A stretch of 45,487 nucleotides of DNA from Natronococcus sp. A-GB1. Lineage in GTDB: Archaea > Halobacteriota > Halobacteria > Halobacteriales > Natrialbaceae. Positions 25,456 to 34,306 of this stretch are shown piece after piece. The first letter of the stretch is position 1, and every line of letters begins with the position of its first letter. The notes beneath the pieces were generated by a model. It worked only from the letters and a program-made list of their open reading frames with translations. It was not told where the DNA came from and did no database searches. Made by a program: the position numbers and the translations under genes. The DNA lies in NCBI RefSeq assembly GCF_029688845.1, contig NZ_JARUKW010000025.1, positions 1-45,487 of the forward strand, written 5' to 3'.

Positions 25456-25465
25456 GTTAAAATAC
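25456..25465 (-). promoter_or_regulatory. TATA box of the second ligase/polymerase gene
   Basis: GTATTTTAAC on the minus strand is centred about 27 bases before the ATG at 25433. Confidence 0.5.
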
Positions 25466-25600
25466 CTGTTCATTTTTGTCTGATAAAGGTTCGGCGTAGC
25501 CGACATCGAACCACGCCATCCGGAGGCCTACGACCGTCACCGGCGCTCTGTCGGCCGGATCTCCTACGGCGACAGCCGCCCGGTCCCGTCGGTTGGTCGC

Positions 25601-26494
25601 TCAGCGCCCCTTCAGTTTCCACCGGAGGCGACCGGCGAAGAGACTGAGTTTGCCGACGTACGAGAGGAGGTAGAACAGGGCGAGAGTCTGACCGGAGACG
25701 GGTCTCGAGAGACGCCGTCGGAAGTTCCCGGGGTGGGGTGGCAGGACGTTCTTTGGGTGGTACCACGGTCGGCTGTCGGCGGCCGCACCGGGGAGGCGGG
25801 CCAGTTGTTCCTGGCCTGCACCGACCCGGAGGCGCTTTTTCGTATAGTCGGCGAGCGTGGTTCGTGTCGGATGGTACACCACGAGATCGGAAGCGAAGTG
25901 TTGGTCGTAGCCCGCCCGAGCAACGCGCTGGCCGAACTCCAGATCGCCACTCGAGGTAAGCCGTGGGTCGAACGGGCCGACGTCCGCAACGAGAGCACGT
26001 GTCACCGCCAGACAGCAGGTCGGAGCGAAGTTCTGGGTGTCCAGATAAAACTCGACGGGAAACCCGAAGGCCCGGTCGTATTTCGCTACTAGCGTCGGTT
26101 CCGAGCACGGACAGTAGAGTCGGACCCGGCAGCCGAGATACTCGGCGCCGGTCCGCTCGAACGTGGCGACCAACTCCGCCAGCCAGGTTGTAGGCACGCT
26201 CATATCGGCATCGAGGAACGCCAGAATCTCGCCCGACGAACGCTCGATTCCGGTGTTTCGTGCGGCGTACGAGCTCTGGACCTCCCGTTCGTCGACCACG
26301 TACCCGTTGTCGACCTCGGCGAGCCGGTCACGGGCGACGGCACGGGTCGCATCGGACGAGGCGTTGTCGACGACGATGATCTCGAAGGCGTCCGTGGAGA
26401 GCGTTTGATCCCGCAGTGAGGAGAGCGTCGTTTCGATCCCGTCGGGGTCGTTGTAGACGGGGACGATGACCGAGACCAGACAGTCGTCACTCAT
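25601..26494 (-). CDS. Glycosyltransferase family 2
   Basis: The protein has 297 residues from MSDDCLVSVIVPVYND. An upstream in-frame TTG is less likely. The GT-A motifs are SVIVPVYNDPDGIETTL, IIVVDNASSD and the metal-binding ILAFLDADMSVP. VTRALVADVGPFDPRL and SGDLEFGQRVARAGY give the second half of the active site. The C-terminal 40 residues are hydrophobic and basic, a likely membrane contact. It probably extends the lipid-linked glycan of module two. About 140 bases separate it from the next GT2 gene. Confidence 0.92.
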   Translation of the reverse strand: MSDDCLVSVIVPVYNDPDGIETTLSSLRDQTLSTDAFEIIVVDNASSDATRAVARDRLAEVDNGYVVDEREVQSSYAARNTGIERSSGEILAFLDADMSVPTTWLAELVATFERTGAEYLGCRVRLYCPCSEPTLVAKYDRAFGFPVEFYLDTQNFAPTCCLAVTRALVADVGPFDPRLTSSGDLEFGQRVARAGYDQHFASDLVVYHPTRTTLADYTKKRLRVGAGQEQLARLPGAAADSRPWYHPKNVLPPHPGNFRRRLSRPVSGQTLALFYLLSYVGKLSLFAGRLRWKLKGR

Positions 26495-26636
26495 ACCGTT
26501 TTGCGGACATGCCACGTACAAAACTGTAGTGAGTTTTCGCCGAGGTCGCCGCCACCGCGTTGCTGACCAAGGGCGCCACCACGAACTTCGCTGGGTCCGT
26601 CGTCTCCCCTACTAGGTGATCGGGCCGCGGGCCACG

Positions 26637-27542
26637 CTACGACCAGAGGGCACGTCGGAGCCGCGAGAGTGCGGGCGCCGGCAGCAGTCGTGCTGCTGCC
26701 CCGACGGAAGGCCACCGCACGAGGCTCCGGGCGAGATACGGATACTTCCGCACCGACCGTGCGTTGTGGTATTTCATCCCGAGTGATTTGTACTGGTGGG
26801 CCGTCGCCCGCCGTCGGTCGAGGTAGCCGAGTTCGGCGAACCGATCAGCGTGCTTCTTTCGGAGCAGTCCCAACGCGCGTTTGTAGCGCTGGACCTGACT
26901 GCTCATCTGCTCTGTACCGTTGGTGTCGGTCCACTCGACGGTATGTAGGGGATCGTAGCCAACGTGGGTGTGTTGACAGAGCCGGATCCAGAGCTCCCAG
27001 TCCTGGAGCCCCGGCATCCCCTCGTCGAACCCGCCGACGGCGTCGAACAGCGCCGCATCGATCGCCGGACTCGAGGTCGTCCCGATGACGTTGTAGAGAA
27101 GGATCGTTCGGGAGAGATCGCCGCCCCCATCGCCAAAGATCTTGTATTTCTCATTGCCAGCGCTGTCGACCGCAACACGTGCGGAGTAGACCAACCCGGT
27201 CCGCTCATCGAGCGTGGCGAGCTGGCGTTCGACCTTCCGTCGGCGCCACCGGTCGTCGTCGTCGAGAAACATCAGAACGTCCCCCTCGGCAGCGTCCGCT
27301 CCGACGTTGCGCGCGTGGCACGCGCCGCCATCCGCGGTCTCGAGGCAGGTCGTCTCGATCGCCAACGAGTCGAGGTACTCACGAACGTCGGTGTAGTCGA
27401 CGGTCGACCCGTTATCGACGACGAGCAGTTCAGCGACAGGGTGTGTCTGGTTTGCAACGCTCTCTGCTGCCCGCCGTAACCGACCCGGTCGGTTGTACGT
27501 CGGAATAATGACCGACACCTCCTGTGACTCTTTCCGCGACAC
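26637..27542 (-). CDS. Glycosyltransferase family 2
   Basis: The protein has 301 residues. SVIIPTYNRPGRLRRAAESV, LLVVDNGSTVDY and the acidic cluster VLMFLDDDDRWRR are the GT-A nucleotide-binding and DxD motifs. GFDEGMPGLQDWELWIRLCQ holds the likely catalytic base region (ED/DWE-W-R-L). The start is a GTG at 27542; no ATG is available nearby. A box CATATAATCT (27570-27580 region) lies about 33 bases upstream. It looks like an inverting transferase of the second module, with unknown sugar. Confidence 0.92.
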   Translation of the reverse strand: MSRKESQEVSVIIPTYNRPGRLRRAAESVANQTHPVAELLVVDNGSTVDYTDVREYLDSLAIETTCLETADGGACHARNVGADAAEGDVLMFLDDDDRWRRRKVERQLATLDERTGLVYSARVAVDSAGNEKYKIFGDGGGDLSRTILLYNVIGTTSSPAIDAALFDAVGGFDEGMPGLQDWELWIRLCQHTHVGYDPLHTVEWTDTNGTEQMSSQVQRYKRALGLLRKKHADRFAELGYLDRRRATAHQYKSLGMKYHNARSVRKYPYLARSLVRWPSVGAAARLLPAPALSRLRRALWS

Positions 27543-27810
27543 GGTTTCACTTCCAGACTCCGTCTAATAAGATTATATGTTTCTAAGAGATGTTGAGAAG
27601 GGTAAAGCGCAGACTATTGGGTAACATGAAAAGTATAATAAGCCAATAGCCGGTCGCTTGGTCGACATACGGTGTACTACGGCCGGTGTCGGACGGTGCC
27701 GGTCGCGAGCCACCCGCTTTGCCTTCGGCGGAGGTACCGACGGCGCCCCCGGTCAACGGTACGCGACGGGACCGACTCGGGTCGAGATCTGGTGGCACAC
27801 TGGAGCCGAG

Positions 27811-28938
27811 TCACGATCGAACTAGTTGCCGCAAGCGGTCGGTGACGGCCGTTACGGTCCGGTGCCACTCGTAGGTTGAAGCCCGCGAGGGTCGATCGGC
27901 AGTCGGTACCGAGAGTTGATCCCGGATTGCGGCCGCGAAGGCGGGAACGTCACCGACGGGAGCGACGGCACCGGCGCCGTCGACGATCGGGCGGAGCTGT
28001 TCGAGGTCCGAACAGACGACACGGGTGCCGGAGGCCATCGCTTCGAGTACCGTCCGTGGAACGCCCTCCGCCCGGCTTGGTAACACGAGAACGTCCGCCG
28101 AGCGGTAGACACGCGGCATCTCGTCGTACGGGACGTGGCCGAGGAATACGACGTCCTGGCCCGCTGTGTCGCCAGCTTGGCGTTCGAGTCGGCCGCGCAA
28201 CGGACCGTCACCACAGAGATAGAGCGTCGCCTCCGGGTGGCTCTCGCGGACGGTGGCCATCGCCTTGAGGGCGTCCTCTGGTCGCTTGCCCTCGACCAGT
28301 CGACCGACGAACAGGATAACGGGGCCCGTCGCCTCGAGCAGCGTGCTCTCGGGACCCGTCGGGCTGAATCGGTCGGTGTCGACCCCGTTCGAGACGACGG
28401 CAACGGGTGTGGTAACGCCGATTCCACGGAGGTGTCGCTTCTCGACGTCCGTATAACAGAAGACGAGATCGGCTCGGTTGAACGTCCAGCGCCCGATCGT
28501 CCGGAGGTACCACTCGAACAGCCGTTTTGAGGCCGTCTGGGAGTACAGCCCGTGGTTCGTGATCGCCAGTGGTGGCCCACCAACTAGCCGTTTTAGCGCC
28601 GCCAGATTCGTCGAGAAGTACAGATGTGAGTGAGCGTGCACGACGTCGAACGCCGCAGCCGTCCGGAGGTGCTGTGCGACGCCGGTCGAGATCTCGTTGC
28701 CCAGAACGGCGACCGAGGGGTCGTACCGAACGACCGTATACCCACACCGTTTCTCGAGATGTGGTGCGGTGGGATCGTGCCGTACCGTCAGGACCGTGAC
28801 GTCATGGCCCAGTGCCGCCTGATCCCGACTCAACGCATGGACGTGGTAGGCGCCCCCACCCTTCACGTCGGGATAGATGGTCTGTGCGACCCGAAGGATC
28901 CGGAGGGAGTCGCTCGAGCGAGGAGACTCAGCTGGCAT
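27811..28938 (-). CDS. Glycosyltransferase family 4 (GT-B fold)
   Basis: The protein has 375 residues from the ATG at 28938; an adjacent GTG is one codon earlier. RVAQTIYPDVKGGGAYHVHA is the glycine-rich N-terminal loop. VVHAHSHLYFS and VVSNGVDTDRFSP follow, then FVGRLVEGKRPEDALKA, GDGPLRGRLE and the E-x7-E motif EGVPRTVLE. It is a retaining cytoplasmic glycosyltransferase, the most upstream gene of the second minus-strand module. About 270 bases separate it from the next gene, so it may be a separate transcript. Confidence 0.93.
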   Translation of the reverse strand: MPAESPRSSDSLRILRVAQTIYPDVKGGGAYHVHALSRDQAALGHDVTVLTVRHDPTAPHLEKRCGYTVVRYDPSVAVLGNEISTGVAQHLRTAAAFDVVHAHSHLYFSTNLAALKRLVGGPPLAITNHGLYSQTASKRLFEWYLRTIGRWTFNRADLVFCYTDVEKRHLRGIGVTTPVAVVSNGVDTDRFSPTGPESTLLEATGPVILFVGRLVEGKRPEDALKAMATVRESHPEATLYLCGDGPLRGRLERQAGDTAGQDVVFLGHVPYDEMPRVYRSADVLVLPSRAEGVPRTVLEAMASGTRVVCSDLEQLRPIVDGAGAVAPVGDVPAFAAAIRDQLSVPTADRPSRASTYEWHRTVTAVTDRLRQLVRS

Positions 28939-30129
28939 CACAGTGCTCGCATCGTCGGTAGCTCAGGGACCGTCTCGGCATGGACTCTCCGATCTGAGAC
29001 GAACTTTAGCATTCTCTCTGAAAAGGCTAGCGAAGTGACCTCTTCTGTGGCGTGGGAGCTCACTCCGGGACACAAGGGGGTCCGACGGACCGTTGTACAA
29101 GGATGGAGTAAGCAAGTGACGCGCGTTCCCCTCACCCAACCGGCGTGATATCCACGCTGTGGTCGGTGTGAGTAGCGAGCGGGTGAGACATCGGCGAGAC
29201 GCCAGGGTCGGACGGCCCAACGCACTCTTCGCGTGGCAACGAACCCGACTTCTGGTCGCACTCCTCGTGCTTGCCTACCCGCGCGTGTCCCTCGAGAGAA
29301 CCCCACTCATGACCGCGACACCGACAAGAAACGCGAGAAGACAACCTATGCCGATTCGAGCGTTGCGGACTCGTCTGCGGCGATGGATCGCAGCGAAGAC
29401 ACACTCGAGTTGCTCGCGAACGATGACCTACTGTGCTGGCGGGATCTCGTAGTGGTGTCGTGTTCCGTCGGCTCGCTGTGGTCGGTTCTCGTCGGTCCTG
29501 CTCGATGCAGTGGGGCACTCAACTTGCCGTCCAACGGTTTCGAACACCCGCCCGGTCTGTCGGTGGCGCCGCCGGAGCCCTGCCTCGAGGGAGCCCGAGT
29601 CTCGATATCGGGGCTCGTGCCGACGGCCGTTTCGGACTCGAGTTGACGGTGGGTCCGTCGGTACACCGTCTGAAGCTGCATCCGCGCTTTTCGAGCACTC
29701 GCTTCCGGTTGACCGAGCGGGAGGGGCGGTCGGCGTCCTGTGAGCCGCGATGACATACAACTGGTTTTAGCAGACATAGATAACTGTTTCCTTCAGGTAG
29801 GCCCACTGGCAGGGGTATGCTCCTGAGTGCGGGTGTACTCGGCGATGGAAAGCGAAGCGCGATGAGTGACTTGGACGACCAACGCGGCGGCGGTCGTGTG
29901 ACCGAACCGATAACGTCGACAGACAGCAACACGGTCGGCGTCACTGCCAGTTGTAAAGTCCGGGTTTCGCACCGAGATCTCGAGACAGGGCCTCTCTCAC
30001 TGAACCTCGTGGTGCCCAGTGGTGGAATTCCGGCTACGCCGCTGGCCGCCGTCCCCGACCGCACTGGACCGAGCGACTGGCTTTCCGAACGACAGCCACC
30101 CAGTTCACAGCGGTAGCCGAGGGCGTCCG
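28939..30129. other. Gene-poor region, about 1.2 kb
   Basis: No confident gene. A hydrophobic run near 29229-29330 (RTRLLVALLVLAYPRVSLER) may be the end of a decayed membrane protein. One weak ORF at 29817-30116 is listed separately. The rest has no ORF with clear coding composition on either strand. Confidence 0.45.
29817..30116 (+). CDS. Weak hypothetical ORF
   Basis: The frame gives 99 residues, with an internal ATG at residue 16 (MSDLDDQRGGG). Composition is partly acidic (TEPITSTDSNTVG), but the last 30 residues look random and no family is recognised. An AT-rich stretch lies 30-40 bases upstream. It may be spurious. It is listed because the surrounding 1.2 kb is otherwise empty. Confidence 0.25.
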   Translation: MLLSAGVLGDGKRSAMSDLDDQRGGGRVTEPITSTDSNTVGVTASCKVRVSHRDLETGPLSLNLVVPSGGIPATPLAAVPDRTGPSDWLSERQPPSSQR

Positions 30130-30951
30130 TCAGACCAGTAGCGCGACCGCTCCGCCCCCGACGATCGCCACCCCACCCAGTCCGAAACAGACCGCCGAGA
30201 AGGGGACTCGCTCGACGAGGCGCATGAGCGTCGCGATCGTCACGTAGCCGACGGCGGCGCTTACGACGAGGGCCGTGATCGCCGGGCCGAGCTCGATCCC
30301 CGGAAGCCCGCCGGCTCCCACCATCGTGAGTGCGGCCGCGCCCAGACTCGCCGGAATCGAGAGGAGAAACGAGAGCCGGAAGGCACTGGGTGGCTCGTAG
30401 CTTCGGAACAGGAGCACGCTCGTCGTGACGCCGGAGCGGGAGATCCCCGGCAGGATCGCAACCCCTTGGGTCGCCCCAACCAGCATCGAATCCAGGAGGG
30501 TCGGCCGCTCACGACCCCCCATCGACACTGATTCTGCCGAGCGCTGGAGCAAGCCCGTGAGTATCAACAGCACGCCGATCGCGGCGATGAAGACGCCACC
30601 GGACACCTGGCCGGCCAGATCGACCGCAAAGATGTACAGCGGGATGCCGACGATACCGGTCATCAGACACGCAACGAGGATGTAGGAGGTGATCGCGTTC
30701 TCGCCGGTGTACGCCGTCCCAGGCTGCCAGTCGGGGAGCGTCCGGAAGACGGTCATGATGTCGTCCCGGTAGTACGTGGCCGCGGAGATCGTCGTCCCCA
30801 CCTGGAAGAACAATGCGAGCTGGACTGCGATCTCGGGATCGACCTGCAGTATCGTCAGCACCATCGATAGATTCCCCTGGCTCGAGACCGGCAGCCACTC
30901 GACGATTCCCTGGACGATGCCGGCGATGATCGCGATAAGATAGTCAAGCAT
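30130..30951 (-). CDS. uppP: Undecaprenyl/polyprenyl-diphosphate phosphatase (UppP/BacA)
   Basis: The protein has 273 residues with about eight membrane helices. The ATG at 30951 (MLDYLIAIIAGIVQG) is chosen over in-frame codons up to 31101, because the family starts here and a TATA-like box (30981-31000) precedes it. Signature motifs are EWLPVSSQGN (residues 18-27) and LPGISRSG (about 170). The histidine usual in bacterial SS-x-GH is Asn here, as in many archaeal homologues. It removes a phosphate from polyprenyl diphosphate to recycle the glycan carrier, which fits the two glycan modules. Confidence 0.92.
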   Translation of the reverse strand: MLDYLIAIIAGIVQGIVEWLPVSSQGNLSMVLTILQVDPEIAVQLALFFQVGTTISAATYYRDDIMTVFRTLPDWQPGTAYTGENAITSYILVACLMTGIVGIPLYIFAVDLAGQVSGGVFIAAIGVLLILTGLLQRSAESVSMGGRERPTLLDSMLVGATQGVAILPGISRSGVTTSVLLFRSYEPPSAFRLSFLLSIPASLGAAALTMVGAGGLPGIELGPAITALVVSAAVGYVTIATLMRLVERVPFSAVCFGLGGVAIVGGGAVALLV

Positions 30952-31160
30952 TGCTACGTGTTGTCGCTCCGTTTCGACTGGGAGTATATTTGTATTTACA
31001 TCCCGACTGACGATCGGATCACCCGCAGCTCGGTCAGTGGTGCTTGCGCTTCCGATGCATCGACGCGCATACTCAGCGCATCTCGTCGTCACTCGAGTCA
31101 ATTATGAGGACAGTATGATTGCGAAAGAAGATTTTTGAGGGAGTACGCGAAACGCTGGGT

Positions 31161-31505
31161 ATGGTCAACGAGCGCGAGTCCCAAGGCGACGACACTGGCG
31201 TCGAAATTCTGGCGGACGAGGGCGACTCCGGGCAGTTCGGGGAAACGATGGAGTACCTCGACCAACGACAGGAGGCGACCGAGGCGGCGGAGCAAATCGA
31301 TCGCCTGATCGCAGTCCTCCGGATGAGGGGACTCGTCTCGAAAGCCGAGGCCGAGTACATCAAGACCGGGCAGCTGGACAAGGAGGCGTTCTTCGACGAT
31401 ATCACGTTCGAGGAGATGGAGCCCTTCCTGCTCGAGATGAAAGAACAAGGAAAGTACACGGAGGACGACATCGGCCAATGGAAAGGGTTTCTGGGAGCCG
31501 AATAG
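31161..31505 (+). CDS. Small acidic haloarchaeal protein
   Basis: The product has 114 residues from the ATG at 31161. It is very acidic and mostly helical (EYLDQRQEATEAAEQIDRLI, MEPFLLEMKEQGKYTEDD). There is no signal peptide, membrane segment or cysteine. The last part resembles short helical pairs that mediate protein contacts. I do not recognise a named family. Codon use is typical of the genome, so it is very likely real. Confidence 0.75.
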   Translation: MVNERESQGDDTGVEILADEGDSGQFGETMEYLDQRQEATEAAEQIDRLIAVLRMRGLVSKAEAEYIKTGQLDKEAFFDDITFEEMEPFLLEMKEQGKYTEDDIGQWKGFLGAE

Positions 31506-31892
31506 GTTCACCGAGCGGTCAGTGGCCCGGAACGACATAGCTCAGGCCATGACTCGACTGCACCGTGTCGGCGCGCTCCCGTCCTGACACTCCGGCCCGA
31601 CGGAGCCTGACTCCCCTCGGAGGGGCGAACTTCTACGACGCACTGCCCCGGTTTCGACGGCGGTCGTGAGTTGACCCCGTCAGGAGGAATCGAATCCAAT
31701 GCGATGCCGGCGTGTCTATTCGTTCACAGAGCCGCCGCCCGCTGGCGATGGGGCCGATCACCTTCCGTCCGTCGACGGACAGCGTTCGAAGCGGGAACTT
31801 CTTTCTAATACGGATTTGCTATTCATACAGTGGAATTAGTATCCCAAAAGTATATATTACGTCTCCTAAAACGATAGGAAAGTGACGACACC
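31506..31892. other. Intergenic region, about 390 bases
   Basis: No gene is seen. The right part is AT-rich and contains a TATA-like box GTATATATTA (31850-31859), which suits the gene beginning at 31893. Confidence 0.45.
31850..31859 (+). promoter_or_regulatory. TATA box of the membrane protein/HTTM operon
   Basis: GTATATATTA would place transcription start near 31881, about 12 bases before the TTG start at 31893. Confidence 0.5.
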
Positions 31893-32543
31893 TTGGTAGC
31901 TGTCCTCTCCGAGGGAGCGCGACTCCTCTTTCCGGTGGTGTACGTACTGTTTTTCCTGGGCACGCTCGGGATCCTCGCGCTTGCTCGCCGCCGATACGCT
32001 CGAGAGGTCTGGCTCGCGGGGTTCTTTACGACGCTGCTGGCGGTCACGCTGGTGGGCATGCCGCTGTTGCCGGTCGTCGACATGCATAAGTTCGCCCAGC
32101 CGTCCGAGGAGGAAGAAACCTACTACGAGATTCGGATGGTTGACGCGTCGGGCGAGGAGCTCAGGTTCGACGACCGTGCGACGCCGCCGGTGACGGGGAC
32201 GCGAACGTCGACGGTCGGCGGGCAACTAGCCGACGAGTACACCGACGACCAGCGCCTCGAGATGGGTGAGTTCTACCTCGAAAACGCCAGGGAACACCGC
32301 CAGACGGTTGAGGCCGGCGAGCGGTCGGTGACCGACCGGCTCCAGCCGCCGCGGTATGTCGACGACCGGGCCTGGACCGCCGCCGAACTCGAGGAGTACG
32401 AGGCGTTCGAGGCGATCCGGATCTACGAGCACACGGTGGTTTACAGCGACGACAACACGGCGATCGACTCGACCGAGGAGCGACCCCGGGTGACGATCGA
32501 TCCGACCGACGGCACGGTTACCGAACACGAGGAGAGCCGATGA
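31893..32543 (+). CDS. Membrane-anchored partner of the HTTM protein
   Basis: The protein has 216 residues with a TTG start; no ATG is available before residue 56. Two hydrophobic segments (ARLLFPVVYVLFFLGTLGIL, about 9-30; LAGFFTTLLAVTLVGMPLLP, about 41-60) are followed by an acidic soluble domain with DMHKFAQPSEEEETYYEIRM and EYEAFEAIRIYEHTVVY. Its stop overlaps the next ATG by four bases (ATGA at 32540-32543), so the two proteins are made together and may act as a pair. Function unknown. Confidence 0.75.
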   Translation: MVAVLSEGARLLFPVVYVLFFLGTLGILALARRRYAREVWLAGFFTTLLAVTLVGMPLLPVVDMHKFAQPSEEEETYYEIRMVDASGEELRFDDRATPPVTGTRTSTVGGQLADEYTDDQRLEMGEFYLENAREHRQTVEAGERSVTDRLQPPRYVDDRAWTAAELEEYEAFEAIRIYEHTVVYSDDNTAIDSTEERPRVTIDPTDGTVTEHEESR

Positions 32544-33772
32544 GCGCGTTCGTCAACTACGTCGCCGACGACGGCCGCGCCTCGCCGCTCAACCTCGCCG
32601 TCGTCCGCGTGTTGCTCGGGACGTACGTCATCTGGCGTGTGCTCTCACTCGAGTGGGCGGCCTACGGCGAGTGGCCGGACTTCCACGTCGACGAGACGAT
32701 CGGCTTTCTCCACCAGGATCTCTTCTTCGCGCTGTTGCCCTACCAGCAGTGGGTCGTTGCCGGGTTACTACTCTCGTTTATCGTCGGCTACCGGACCCGC
32801 TGGACCGGTGGCCTCGCGAGTCTCCTGTTGATGCATATGCTGTCGGTCAAGGCAACGATCTACCTTGCGGGGACTGTCGAGTCGCTGTTCGTCTGTGCGT
32901 ATCTGCTTCTCCTCTTTGCGTTGTTCGCCGAGGACGACCCGCTGTCGGTCGACGGCTTTCGCCGGACGGACGAGCGCTCGCTCACGGAGCTGAACGCCGT
33001 CCTGACCGAGGGGACCGACCGGGTTTACCGGCTGCGTGCGCTCAAGTGGGGGCTACTCGCGGTCGCGATCATCTACGTCGGGTCGGCCTGGGGGAAGGCG
33101 CTGAACGGCCCGCTCGAGATCTGGCTCTCGGGTGCCGAACTCCAGCGGGACATCCTCTTTTATGGCGAGCTGACCGGTATCGACCGAGCGCTCGGCGCCC
33201 CGCTCGTCGAACACGAGTGGCTCGCCTGGGTCGGGTTCGTCGGGACCGCGCTGGTTCAGGTCTCGCTGTTCGCTGCCGTCGTGCTCGGCGTCTCGGTGAC
33301 GCTTCCGATCCTCGGGATACTCGGCTTTCACGTCTCGGTGATCCTCACGCTGGGGCTGTACTTCATCGACATGCTCCTCGTCCTCTCGCTGTTTGCCGCC
33401 TGGGACGGGGCCTACCGGCGGCTTGTTTCGGCCACCGACGAGCCGGTTCGGGTGGGCTACGACGACCACTGGTCGGGCTGTGTGCGGGCGCTCGTCGTCC
33501 TGGCTCATCTCGACGTCACCGACTCGGTGGAGTTCGTCCCACAGTCGGATGCGCCGCCAGCCCTGACGGACCGGGAGAAGGGACTAGTGCTCGTTCGGGA
33601 CGGAACGGGCTACCGTGGCTACGAGGCGGGTCGCCAGCTGCTGAGCCAGTTTCGGTTGTGTGCCCCACTGGCGGTCGCGATGGCGATACCGCCAGTCAGA
33701 GCGCTGGGAACGCGACTCTATGCGGCGGCGGTCCCCGCCCGGACTCGCTCCCTCGGCAGCGAGACCGACTGA
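32540..33772 (+). CDS. HTTM-domain membrane protein fused to a DUF393 (DCC-like) domain
   Basis: The protein has 410 residues. Residues 1-295 are an HTTM (gamma-carboxylase-like) membrane domain: NLAVVRVLLGTYVIWRVLS, FFALLPYQQWVVAGLLLSF and IYVGSAWGKALNGP are characteristic. Residues 300-410 match the DCC/DUF393 thioredoxin-like family in pattern: VGYDDHWSGCVRAL, VEFVPQSD, VLVRDGTGYRGYEAGRQLLS and the C-terminal hydrophobic PPVRALGTRLYA. The usual D-x-x-C-x-x-C motif has lost its first cysteine, so redox activity is doubtful. Such fusions may modify or sense periplasmic proteins; the substrate is unknown. It is coupled to the upstream membrane protein. Confidence 0.82.
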   Translation: MSAFVNYVADDGRASPLNLAVVRVLLGTYVIWRVLSLEWAAYGEWPDFHVDETIGFLHQDLFFALLPYQQWVVAGLLLSFIVGYRTRWTGGLASLLLMHMLSVKATIYLAGTVESLFVCAYLLLLFALFAEDDPLSVDGFRRTDERSLTELNAVLTEGTDRVYRLRALKWGLLAVAIIYVGSAWGKALNGPLEIWLSGAELQRDILFYGELTGIDRALGAPLVEHEWLAWVGFVGTALVQVSLFAAVVLGVSVTLPILGILGFHVSVILTLGLYFIDMLLVLSLFAAWDGAYRRLVSATDEPVRVGYDDHWSGCVRALVVLAHLDVTDSVEFVPQSDAPPALTDREKGLVLVRDGTGYRGYEAGRQLLSQFRLCAPLAVAMAIPPVRALGTRLYAAAVPARTRSLGSETD

Positions 33773-34306
33773 CGTTCCCGGATACGCCAGTCGGGGCCTG
33801 GACTCGGTCCTGTACGTATGAGGCGGATATAGGCCGCCCAAATCAGGTGGAGGCGACGCATCAGGTCCCGTCTCGTCGGCGAAACCCGGCGAACGCCGCG
33901 AGGGACGCGGGCTCGTCGCTGCTCCGACCGGCAAGGAACGTGTTCGTTGCGGCCGACCACTACGGCGACCGACCGACTGGAGCGTCGCCGATCGCTCGGG
34001 TTCTCGGAGATCCGTGCAGGAGGCCAGCACTGGGGACTCGAGGCGCCGACGGGTGACATGCGTTCGAGAACACCCCCGTGGGCGAGCACCACTGCCAGTG
34101 CCGCCGACGGCGTATGAGAGGACGAGGGCGCGTTGCTAAAGCGGGTGCGGGCGCCCTCTCTGGGTCTTCCCATCAGCAGCCGGCCAACCGAGAGCCGCTC
34201 CGATGAGCGCTCACGACCGGGAATCTGCCTGCCGGGCATAAAGGCACTGGTCGGTCCGTCAGACGTACATCTATTTATATCATCTCGATATCTCTCCGGT
34301 TGGAAT
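33773..34306. other. Intergenic region, about 530 bases
   Basis: No confident gene. Long frames on both strands here are by-products of GC-rich composition. The right end has a promoter-like AT run at 34271-34280. Confidence 0.45.
34271..34280 (+). promoter_or_regulatory. TATA box of the 155-residue acidic lipoprotein gene
   Basis: CTATTTATAT is centred about 30 bases before the ATG at 34307, and supports that start. Confidence 0.55.

Noticed and set aside
32653-34056. 467-residue plus-strand frame overlapping the HTTM gene
   Set aside because: Arg/Pro/Gly-rich and in another frame of a clear gene; typical GC-rich shadow.
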